DNA of 64,000 nucleotides from Cycas panzhihuaensis. Its lineage: Eukaryota; Cycadophyta. Shown here piece by piece: positions 11,869 to 20,360 of the stretch. Position numbers and translations under genes: made by a program. Under the pieces are notes generated by a model that was not told the DNA's origin, made no database searches, and saw only the letters and a program-made list of their open reading frames with translations. Position 1 is the first letter of the stretch, and each line of letters starts with the position of its first letter. The stretch is from assembly GCA_023213395.1 (NCBI GenBank), contig CM041465.1, positions 131,261,741 through 131,325,740 on the forward strand, read 5' to 3'.

Positions 11869-11934
11869 CCTAAACTACCATTTTAAATTGTTCCCATTCC
11901 TCCCAACCACGGGTTGAATGGTAATTTAAGGTGG
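11869..11934. terminator. Conserved hairpin between pol and the antisense gene
   Basis: An inverted repeat lies 37 bases past the integrase stop. The left arm CCATTTTAAATT..CCATTC pairs with the right arm GAATGGTAATTTAAGGTGG. Element B has a hairpin at the same place (57315-57381; arms CCTAAAC.CC..CCATTCC and GGAATGG.GGTTTAGG). It sits between two convergent transcription units, so a role in 3'-end formation or in insulating them is a reasonable guess. That role is inference. Confidence 0.5.
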
Positions 11935-12525
11935 ATTCTTGGCTCTTCTTCTGGTTCCTCCCGCGGAACCCGCGTTCCCGTATGCTCTCGGGAACCTTTG
12001 TCCTCCTATTTGGGCATCCCCCAACTAGGACGACGTTGTGGAGTATCGTTACTCCCCTCTCGTGCTTGTCGTTTCCTTCGCATATTCCGCTATGCTCCCC
12101 TATGGACGTGCGTGTCGCCCTATTGTCTAACCTCGCACCTCTCGATCACCTCTGCTTACAGTAGATGTGTGTGCTCCTGTTAGACATATGGCCATACATG
12201 GAAGGGAACACATGCATATATTGCAACAAAGTATTATCTACATATTTACATATTTACATATTCACATTTACAACATTTATAACATACAAAAATCATTCAT
12301 TTACAAAAGTAAATCATACATGCTATCTCTATCATACATGATACACACCATTTCATGTCAAAATGGGGTTCCAATCACCCCGTATGTATATAAATATCAA
12401 AATTGTCATAGTACATCGTGCATGTGGGAAGCCGAGATCCTTGCAGGGGGGGTACAATCATGTGAGCCTACATATGACCCCCTGGAGGCCCGTGCTTTCC
12501 CGTCAAAATCATATGTACGTCTCAT
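11935..12525. other. Non-coding tail between hairpin and antisense gene
   Basis: No domain is recognised on either strand. The middle (12230-12360) is AT-rich with repeated CATATTTACA-like words, which would be the 3' flank of the antisense gene on the minus strand. Confidence 0.5.
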
Positions 12526-13132
12526 CTATTGCTGCTGTCCAGACCGCGGGGTCTCATCTCCTGGTCTATGTGATCCCTCTCCTGGGGACCACATCCCTGC
12601 GAGACTCCTCCTGGGCCTCCGTGAGCTGCCTGTCTCGCTCTCCTCATCCCGAGGCCGTCTCGGGGTCGTAGCCGCTGTGTGTGTGTGTGTCCGGCTCCTG
12701 CTCGACCTCGAGACCATCTGCGCCACCAGCTGGTCGTAGCGGACCTGAATGCGATCCCTCTCGCCTCGGAGTTCCTCCTCTATAGCTCTAAACTTCTCCT
12801 CCGACGCCTTAAGGCGCCCTCTGGGGCCTGCCGCGAGGCCGCCTCCTGCATCTCCTCACAGCCCGCTCCAAGGCTGGATCTCCATTCGCGCGTCCAGCTC
12901 ATCTCGCCCCTGGTCATGTCGAGCTCTCACTGCAGCTGCCCCCGGGATGCCATGTGCTCCTGGGTCTCTGCAGCCCAGATGTCTCTCGCTCTCACCAGTG
13001 GGGCGAACGCCAGCATGTAGGCTCCTGCCGATCTAGGCACATCCTCCGCCTGAATGGGCGGTTGCCCTCACAGAGACACGAGGAACAACTCCCTCACCAT
13101 GGTCTCGACCAGTCTCTGAACCTACGCTACAC
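12526..13132 (-). pseudogene. Antisense PMD gene, exon 2 (charged, coiled-coil-like), broken
   Basis: On the minus strand an acceptor TTGCATTGACAG|G (exon start 13132) follows the 108 bp intron. Downstream I read VQRLVETMVRELF, then FAPLVRARDIWAAETQEHM, then ASEEKFRAIEEELRGERDR and YDQLVAQMVSRSSRSR, ending TTPRRPRDEESETGSSRR...GQQQ stop at 12526. The same blocks, in order, are in element B (58020-58624: MARLVKAISREIF, FTSLIRARDLWVVESQEH, TPRRPRDEGSETRNSQ). The E/K/R-rich middle looks like a coiled coil. In this copy the exon has early stops (a TAG in the fourth codon of the matching frame) and at least one frameshift. It is the first recognisable match I know of only between the two copies; I cannot name a domain. 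Confidence 0.6.
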
Positions 13133-13240
13133 CTGTCAATGCAACAGGCCATGTGTCAGTATGTATCCTCGATGTATATCGTAAAATGAAATCAAAGCTC
13201 TGTCTAGATGTCAAACGACTAGGAAACGGTTAGGTCTCAC
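13133..13240 (-). other. Intron of the antisense PMD gene
   Basis: On the minus strand the donor reads CGGCAG|GTGAGACC (first intron base 13240) and the acceptor GTTGCATTGACAG|G (last intron base 13133), 108 bp, AT-richer than the exons. Element B has donor CAAGAG|GTGAGATG (58746) and acceptor GTGATTTAACAG|G (58625), 122 bp, at the matching place. Sharing of both sites in two diverged copies makes a true intron likely. The donor phase differs by one base between copies (A phase 0, B phase 1), which would put exon 2 of A out of frame. Confidence 0.7.
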
Positions 13241-14350
13241 CTGCCGTGGCCGCCGGATCCTCTGCTCGGGCGACGTCCTCATCTCCTGGCCCTCCGCCAT
13301 TCGGTGCCTCATCCTCCGCACATCCTGCGCCTCTGCCTGCCTCTGGACTGGCTCGACCCGCGCCTCTCCGGATCTCCTCACGATCCGTAGCCTGCGTCCC
13401 CTGGTCTCGGCTGCCCTGCTCGTCTCAGGAGCTCCGGATGGCTGTGATGGACCTGCCTCTCCCGCAGGTCGTGATGGGCCTGCCCCATCTCCCCCGTCAT
13501 CGCTATCATCGTCCCTGTCATCATCGCTGTCGCCGACGGGTGCTCCTGCTCCTCCTGCTCCGTCATCACTCTCCCACCTCACTGCTCTGTATGGCTCTGC
13601 TATGAAGTCGGTCATAGTGAGGAGGTCGAGTGATGTCGCGTCGACTGATCGACGGACATGGGCCTGGTCCTCTGTCCCTCGAAGTCTGGTCTGCCACCTG
13701 TGGACCATTGGGGCCCACCTCGCTATGGGGAATGGCCCCCCTGCCGGCGCCACTGCCGCAAAGTGATCAAAAAACCAAGATCTGCAAAGCGTCTTTGTAG
13801 GAGAATCCCCTACCGCTCTCCTGATGGCATCTAGTTGAGCGACGAGGTTCGCCGCAACTAGAGTGGCCCAGTCCATCCTCTCGCCGGCCTCGCACCGGCG
13901 TGCTGCGTCCACCCATCCTCCTGGGATCTCCCTGTAGTTCTGTTTCCGGGAGATCCGGAACAGAATGCATAGTAGAATAAGTTTCCTCACCCGAGGAATC
14001 CCTGACATAATCTTGTCCTGAGGGGCTCCCTCATGCCACCTATCCGCCCCGTGAAACCCAGCCGCCTCTGCATGCGGCTGCCTCGGTCTTGGGCGCGTCC
14101 TCAATCTCACGGGTCTCCCTGTCGCTGGCACCCCTAGGATTCGCCTGATATCCTCCGGGGCGATGGTGATATCCCCTATCTGAGGCAAGTGAAACACGTG
14201 CCTCCTCCTGTCCCAATGCGACACTATGTCCACTAGGAGCCGCTGATCTGACGCGAACTGGGGGGTCTTCAAGCCCTTGTATAGGCCGCATCTCTTCAGG
14301 GTCACCCTGTCCTCCTCGGTCGCCATCTCCAGGTAACTCAGGATGGGCAT
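13211..14350 (-). CDS. Antisense plant mobile domain (PMD) protein, exon 1
   Basis: An open frame of 379 codons on the strand opposite to gag-pol, starting MPILSYLEMATEEDR at 14350. Residues 15-85 match the start of the plant mobile domain (PF10536): LYKGLKTPQFASDQRLLVDI, HVFHLPQIGDITIAPEDIRRILGVPATGRPV, compare the family pattern TFHLPxGExTITLxDVxxLLGLPVDGxPV. Further PMD-like parts are VRKLILLCILFRISRKQNYR and GERMDWATLVAANLVAQLDA. Residues 265-345 are acidic and then proline/serine/arginine-rich (DSDDDRDDDSDDGG). The last nine residues VRPNRFLVV are intron read-through: the likely exon ends at 13241. PMD proteins include the host factors MAIN and MAIL1, linked to silencing and genome stability, and many transposon-borne relatives; the function of transposon-borne copies is not settled. 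A TATA box lies 670 bp upstream. This exon is intact while every sense gene around it except the RNase H and protease domains is broken. Confidence 0.85.
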   Translation of the reverse strand: MPILSYLEMATEEDRVTLKRCGLYKGLKTPQFASDQRLLVDIVSHWDRRRHVFHLPQIGDITIAPEDIRRILGVPATGRPVRLRTRPRPRQPHAEAAGFHGADRWHEGAPQDKIMSGIPRVRKLILLCILFRISRKQNYREIPGGWVDAARRCEAGERMDWATLVAANLVAQLDAIRRAVGDSPTKTLCRSWFFDHFAAVAPAGGPFPIARWAPMVHRWQTRLRGTEDQAHVRRSVDATSLDLLTMTDFIAEPYRAVRWESDDGAGGAGAPVGDSDDDRDDDSDDGGDGAGPSRPAGEAGPSQPSGAPETSRAAETRGRRLRIVRRSGEARVEPVQRQAEAQDVRRMRHRMAEGQEMRTSPEQRIRRPRQVRPNRFLVV

Positions 14351-14492
14351 CTTGACGCGTTATTCACCGCGAAATCGCCTCGCATTAGTCAAAGTCGGTC
14401 CCCAGCGTCATCTAGGCTCCTACCGTCTGTCGAAGGTCCTTCGATCTTGGTAGTTTGGCCCTTTGCTTTTTTTCGATTTCTACATCTGGCTC

Positions 14493-14518
14493 CAAATTTA
14501 GCGGTACCGCTAAATTTG
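14493..14518. promoter_or_regulatory. Perfect 26 bp palindrome in the antisense leader
   Basis: A perfect palindrome centred on GGTACC with arms CAAATTTAGC and GCTAAATTTG. It lies between the antisense TATA box and the PMD start codon. Element B has a near-perfect palindrome at the same relative place (60117-60142, arms CAAACTCTAC and GTAGAGTTTA) with different bases but kept pairing. It could bind a dimeric protein or fold in the leader RNA. Confidence 0.7.
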
Positions 14519-15013
14519 AAGCGGGCCCCGCGGCGATCTCGTGATCCCGCGGCCAAGATCATGATCTGCAATCTTGGTCAGCGATCTGCAACAACCCTCC
14601 TAAAAAGGGGGTTTTTGGCCCAAAAATCAGATTTTTTGATGGTGGACCCCACGTGGGGCCCACCGGGACCAGGGCTGCCTAATGCCCAGGTCACCGCCTC
14701 TTTCCGGGGCCCGTTCGGGCTCCGTGAAGCCTCCAATCGCCCATAAGGGGCACAAAAAAGCATTAAAAATTAATTAAAAAGCAATAAATTTTGAACTTTG
14801 AAATGACGAGGGTTTCGTTAGATCCACTCACTGGATCTGGCCTAACTGTCGCCATCTCGTCTCCGCGATCGCAACGGCTGTCTCCTCGCTCGAATCCAAC
14901 GGTCGGATCGTTTCCTGCGTGCCTCCGAAGTCGGGTAGCGCTCCGCGTCGTAAGGAAAAGGCTCTGGTTTCGCACGAGAGCCGGTGAAAATTAATCCGGT
15001 TTTCATTGTTTTT

Positions 15014-15022
15014 CCTTATATA
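15014..15022 (-). promoter_or_regulatory. TATA box of the antisense PMD gene
   Basis: The minus strand reads GGCTATATAAGGAAA, a consensus TATA box. In element B the matching position (60664-60672) reads TATATAAAG on the minus strand. The distance to the PMD start is about 670 bp in A and about 720 bp in B. Because TATATA is self-complementary it could also serve the plus strand and the RNase H frame at 15571; the AA/AAA extension favours the minus strand. Confidence 0.55.
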
Positions 15023-15570
15023 GCCGGGGGCCCCGACGGGCACTTCCTCCGTTTTTGACCCCGTGACAGGCGTTGGGACCGCCTCGTCACTCTGATAGCC
15101 TTTCCCTTCTGGCTCTGTCACCCATTGTGCTCCATGGACGCCCTTTCCGCCCTCTCTTGCAAGGGCATTTATGGCGCCTCATTATTGCACTTTTGGGCAG
15201 GGCCCTTTTGCACCGTTTTGCACGCTGCTCCCGTGCATGCCCGAGTTTATACTCGTTTGGCTCGTTTTGCCGCCCTAGGCCCGTTTTTGCAGCCCTTTCT
15301 CGCCCCTGGGGTTCCCAAAGGAAATGCTCCCCCGGTCTGGGGGCATGTCTTGCTTCCCAAAGCAACCTTTGGCACTCCAGGGCGCCTTTTGTCCGCCCGC
15401 TCTCGGCCAGTGGCCAGACTGCTTGCTTTCACTCTTGGGTAACCTCATTGCTAGGTCCTCCTACCCTTCTCGGCCCCTTCGTGCTTGCCATTCGAGTTTT
15501 TGTGTTACATTCACTGCTATTTGTTCACTGCTATTTGGGTTTGTTTGTTACCAGAGCCTAGTACCCAGTC

Positions 15571-15993
15571 ATGTCTCTTTTCATTTTTACCGATGGTGGA
15601 AGTCGCGGCAACCCCGGGCCCTCCGCCGCTGCGTGGATTCTTCGCAGCTCCTCCGGACACGATTTCCTGCGTTCCGGGGTCTTTCTTCCCGAGGCTACCA
15701 ATAACGAAGCTGAGTACACGGTCGTTATTGAAGCCCTTACTGATGCTCTTCGTTTCCATCGTGGTTCCGTTATGCTGTTTTGCGATTCTCAGGTCGTGGT
15801 GTCCCATCTCACCCAGGTTTACCAGGTGCGATGCCCTCACTTGAGAGCCCTTGCATCTGCCGCCAGGTCTCTTCTGGCTCGTTTCTCGTCAATGGATATT
15901 CAGCATATCCCTAGGCACCTCAATGCCGAGGCTGACAGCCTCGTCCGTCTCATCCTTGAGCGTCGTCTCCCTCTTCTGGACGACCGCCCCTGA
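15571..15993 (+). CDS. Archaeal-type RNase H, separate frame downstream of integrase
   Basis: 140 residues, intact. It removes RNA from RNA:DNA hybrids during cDNA synthesis. All four catalytic acids are in place: D8 (FTDGGSRGNPGP), E48 (NNEAEY), D72 (LFCDSQVVV) and D122 (HLNAEADSLV). The GSRGNPG and NNEAEY motifs mark the archaeal/plant RnhA-like class that Tat elements picked up in addition to the gypsy RNase H. Here it is not fused to pol but lies 3.7 kb beyond integrase, past the antisense gene, about 350 bp before the 3' LTR. How it would be expressed is unclear: by a spliced or subgenomic RNA, or from a promoter near 15015. The matching frame in element B has lost D8 and is broken. Confidence 0.92.
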   Translation: MSLFIFTDGGSRGNPGPSAAAWILRSSSGHDFLRSGVFLPEATNNEAEYTVVIEALTDALRFHRGSVMLFCDSQVVVSHLTQVYQVRCPHLRALASAARSLLARFSSMDIQHIPRHLNAEADSLVRLILERRLPLLDDRP

Positions 15994-16341
15994 GACTTGC
16001 CTGGCCAGCCTGTGCCCAAGTCTCTGATTGCTGTTGGTTAGATTGCTTGCTCCTTTCGCCGGGTGCCCTCCTGCATCACGTTGCACTTCGGCAACGGGGG
16101 CACCCCCCCTTTTTACTCATTCCAGTCCCAGGTCGATGTTAGACGACGCCAGGGGCCCCTACATTGTCCTCGCCTCGTCTCCCTCGCCCACGCTGCCCGC
16201 CACGACACTTGCCTACACCCTTGATCCACGTACCACTCTTTACTGTTTTATATATATATGCATGTGCTACTCATGTTTCTTGATTGTCAGCATTCGCCAT
16301 CACATTACGCTTCCGAGCAGTGAGGCTCGCCGCTAAGGCGA

Positions 16342-18864
16342 TGTTTCTCACCGGAATGGACTCGAGACACATCGACGCAGGTTTGTTCAGGTATATTCTC
16401 TTACCCTCCTTGCCTTGGCTTGATTAAGATTGTTTAGAGTAGACTGCTTGACACACGCCTGCCTGCATGCAATGCTTGTCTGCTTGCTCATAATGTGCGA
16501 CCAAGACGCCTTGACTATGACGACTCACGTGGGACATTCCTCGAATGTTACACCAGATGATGCGTACAACCACCCACGGTGTCTCCATAGTTTCCCGGGA
16601 CTATTTTTGCCAGCTTATTCGTTCCTGTTACAACATGTCGCTTATGTTGCAGTCCTTCCTAAGTCCAGTTTAGCCCTTAGTTAGGACTCTTTGCTTTGTT
16701 TTGGGTACTTGCCTACTGCCTGGGCCTTCCCCCAACTGATTTAATTCATGTTTAGCCTTTGTTCTTACCTCAAAACCTGATTTTCCTACTTATTTTTTTC
16801 TCTTTTTTAATTTCAGGCTTATACCGCGGTAAACTAAGCGATACCGCAGAATTTGAAGCGATCACAGACTGCAGCAGCGCAGAGTTTGCCGCGGTACAAC
16901 TGTTCGAAATTTTAAAAAGGAACCGCGTGGCGCTTTGCGTTTTTTCACGAACTGTCGGCGTTCAGACGATCGAGGCGCCTAACGCCCCAACGCTCACTTT
17001 CATCGTGAACAAGAAATAAAAACCTTTTTTTCTTTCATTTGAATCATTCTTGAGCTCATTTTCCAAGACTCCTAAGAGAAACTCTCCACAAAAAACACAC
17101 AAGGAAAGGACAGAAATCAGAGAGCTTCATGTACAGCAGTTGGACAGAGATGTAGTGGGCTGCCATAAGCTGGAGTTGCAGGGCCATCACGCCTCACCGC
17201 TCTCCACAACAAGTTCCACTCTCCCTTACAAATGCTCAAAGATCCAAGGGATTTCTTCACTAAAAAGGCTACTCCAATGATCAACTTTCAGCTCTCAACT
17301 TGCATGGAGCTTCTCCCATCTACACTCATACAAAAAACACTCAGAATCAGCCTCTAGACATCGTTTGTTGCTGCTGCTCTAAGTGGCCAAGTGCATGCAT
17401 ACATGCCCCTCTCATTCAAGGTATTTCTTGCTTCTTGTTGGTGCTTTTTTCCTTGGCTTTTGTTTTCTACTTGCAAGCTCATTTCATTCACTTGCATCTA
17501 CTTTCTTTACTAGTTCCCTTGCTATTAAATGAAAGTGATCTTAGCTAGTTGTGGCTCTCTCATAGCTTTGCTCTAGATTGGAAGTATTTTCTTGCTTTTT
17601 TTCCTTGAGATTTACCCATTCCTTCTAAGCTATCTCTTTCACCTTTCTTTGAGTTAACCGGTGTAAAGGGTTCTACACGAGGGTTTGAGGGAGATAGGCG
17701 GGGTTCCGTCCCCCATTGCCGTCCTTCTCCCCAAGGGTTCTGTCCCTTATCCTCTCTCCCTTTACTATCCGCGTTTTCTTAGGGAACGGAGCTAGGGAAG
17801 CCTAAGAGATTTGGTTGGAGCTTTCCACTTGGTATAGGCAACCCGTCACTACCCTTCTCCACTTCGTTACCCGCTAGCGTTTCTTACCCGAAACCTGTGG
17901 AGACCTCTCGTGGGTGAGTTGGCCATCCCGAGGCTATACTCAGTCCCATGTAGTATGTTTTATGGTGCATGACAGTGTATACGCTTATCGTACGGTTTTG
18001 TTTCATTTTTGCTACGTTCCAGTGCATAGCTCAAGTTATTTAGCTTAGTTGATCTCGTTTCCATATATATATATATATCTTGTCGTGCTTTGTAGCCTCT
18101 CTCCCGAGAGGAAGGTGCTCTCTCCACTTGTTTGCAGGATCGCGTTGGAGGAGGTGGCGCGCGAGACAAACGCTTTGGTCAAGACCCCACACCAGATTTC
18201 TTTTAGTTTTGCGTTCATTTTTCGCCCTTTCATTTTATTTAGTCCTTGCATGCTCAAGGGGAAGTAAGTGGACCCCCTTCACCACCGTTGATCAACGTCA
18301 CATGCGCGGCGGGAGGAAGGAAGGAGCGCAACCCAGAAAGAGAATCCGTGTTTATACTCGAACGCCGGATCCAGGTATTCCCCGCATTTCTTTCGTGTTT
18401 TCTCTACGCTTTTTTTTGTCTTTTTACATTTGTTGCAATAGATAAGCAAAGATAAAGAAGCATTAGGGAAAAGGAAAATAATCTTTTACTTTACATTTAC
18501 TTTCTCGTACTGTTTCTTCACTTTGCATAGCATAAGAGTAAAAGATTTGTTTATGTTATATCCCTCAGCCACATCTTGCTCCACACCTGTCGCCCGCTAG
18601 ATTTGTTGCCCCCCTTCGTTGCCTTCTCATTACTTTGAGAAGACGCAACGCGCGAGGTTTCCCTTTCCTTCCCGGCCACCCGAAGGGTAGGAAGGCCTCG
18701 TCAGCACTGGCCACTGGAAGCAACCAGCACCTTGCAGCCTGCATCCGCCCGGCCAAGACGGACGTCCTGCGAGGTATGGTCCTCGCTGCCTAGCCTAGTT
18801 AACGTAGTGTATTCTTGTATCTGTTTGCTAGGCGTAGGATCACCGCCCCGTAGGGAGCGTTTCA
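16342..18864 (+). repeat. 3' LTR of element A
   Basis: 2523 bp, TGTTT...TTTCA, preceded by CGCTAAGGCGA, a weak form of the polypurine tract (element B has AAGGGGGCAA at 62141). It matches the 5' LTR end to end. The sequence after it, GGGGCAAGCGAGGAGATCAAG then TCTG, resembles the element's own leader after the 5' LTR rather than clean flanking DNA. Confidence 0.9.
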
Positions 18865-19791
18865 CGGGGCAAGCGAGGAGATCAAGTCTGATGCAATTTT
18901 CTTAATCCCCCATGCCACAAGAACTTCAACACCACCAACCACTTACATTCCCACCGATGTACTTCCTCCTACCATATCATTTTATTGTGTATTAATAAAA
19001 TTTAAAAGTTTATATTATGATTATTATTTTAATTAATATAGATGAGCTTGATCATCCCTTTTGATTACAATTTTTATTAAATTATTTCATAAGAATAAAT
19101 AAATATAATTCATATTCATTAGTATAGAATAATTTAAAGAATATTTTATTTAGGATATATAAAAGATAAATGGATTCTACAAGAAGTAGATCTAAATGAA
19201 GAAGAAGATTTAATACATTTAAGGATATGTTAAAATTTTATATTCTATTCTATTATTTAATGATGTTGATATCTTTGGGCACTATTTTATATTAACTATG
19301 ATATATTATTTTTAAAAACAAACATAAAATATTATATTGGAAAGACTTTCAACAATTGGTGAACATGATGAGGCTAACATGGATTACATACATGTAGATG
19401 GTTTAAAAGAAGATAAATTCCTTTTGTTTTATGAAACTTCTTATGACAATGATGTGTGGTCCTTTATAATTTATTAAAATTCATTGAAATAGGCCATTCA
19501 CCATTTTTTATTAGATAGATAGTTTTATTCTAATTTAGTTTATTTTTCAAATAAAGATTATGAAATTATATTATATTTTTATCCCCTTCTAATTATTCAA
19601 AACCATACCTTTTTTCAAAGTACCTTCTTATTTGTAAATATTTATCTTTTCAGGTGTATTCAAAGTATAACACATTGTATTATAAAACTCAAATTATCCT
19701 TTTTTTCAATATTGATGTATATAACATATAATTTTTAAAAATTATCACTCGTATTTTTTAGTTTTCTTTAAAGCAGTCTTTTTGAAAATAC

Positions 19792-19861
19792 CAAATGTGT
19801 GCCATTTTAATGTAAATATATTATTGCAAATGTGTGCCATTTTAATGTAAATATATTATTG
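19792..19861. repeat. Perfect 35 bp tandem duplication
   Basis: The unit starts CAAATGTGTGCCATTTTAAT and ends ATATTATTG; 19792-19826 and 19827-19861 are identical, so the event is recent or an assembly artefact. Confidence 0.9.
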
Positions 19862-20254
19862 TCTATTTCTTCTTGCACCTATTTTTCTTCTATTTCTCCT
19901 ATGCAATTTTTAGTCTTAGAGTCATTATTTTTCTTTGGAAAGTTACTTTGCATTAACTCCCCACAATTCTTACTCCTCTTATTGCGTTTACGACTGTTGG
20001 GCATCCTTTCTCCCTTTCTTGAAGAAATCTAGATAATTTTTAACCCTTCCATATATATTTATTTTCTTAAACAGATTTCATATTTTAATTTTTCAACTAA
20101 CTTTTGATCGATTGAAAAACTAACTTAAATCTATTTAATCAAGGGTTTTCTTTCTTTTATTGTGTAGAGGACACATGTACAATCGTCCTACTAAAATTTC
20201 ATACGAAACAGACTCATTTTTTCCCATCAAAATCGCGTTCATTTTTTCATTTTT

Positions 20255-20360
20255 CAGGTTACACTTGCAGGCTTCAAGATGCACTTCTAGGTTGCACTCA
20301 TAGTCTACTTGGTTACACTTATAGACCATTTGGTTGCACTTGTATCCCACTTAATTGCAC
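20255..20360. repeat. Short imperfect repeats, TTGGTTGCACTTGTA type
   Basis: About five diverged units of some 20 bp, such as GGTTACACTTATAGACCATT and GGTTGCACTTGTATCCCACTT. Read on the minus strand they give a YKCNQ-like peptide repeat, which I take as chance. Confidence 0.5.

Larger units (their letters stand above)
2556..18864 (+). mobile_element. Element A: Ty3/gypsy (Tat/Ogre-like) LTR retrotransposon
   Basis: A 16.3 kb element bounded by two 2.5 kb LTRs. In order: 5' LTR, primer binding site TGGCGACCATACTGGGGA, gag, aspartic protease, RT with gypsy-type RNase H, integrase with a GPY/F-type end, a conserved hairpin, a minus-strand two-exon PMD gene, a plus-strand archaeal-type RNase H, and the 3' LTR. 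A second RNase H and a long 3' region with an antisense gene are typical of the Tat/Ogre branch. The coding frame changes several times (frame 3, 2, 3, 1, 2, 1 from 5265 to 11832), so this copy cannot make a full polyprotein. The 5 bases before it are TGAGG; after the 3' LTR come CGGGG and, ten bases further on, CGAGG, so no clean target duplication is seen. Confidence 0.92.

Noticed and set aside
14985-15060. TATA box as a plus-strand promoter for the RNase H frame
   Set aside because: Not excluded, but the extension TATATAAGG/TATATAAAG is a consensus only on the minus strand, so I assign it to the antisense gene.
20135-20350. Minus-strand frame with YKCNQ-type peptide repeats
   Set aside because: It follows from short imperfect DNA repeats; cysteine spacing is not regular enough for a known repeat protein.
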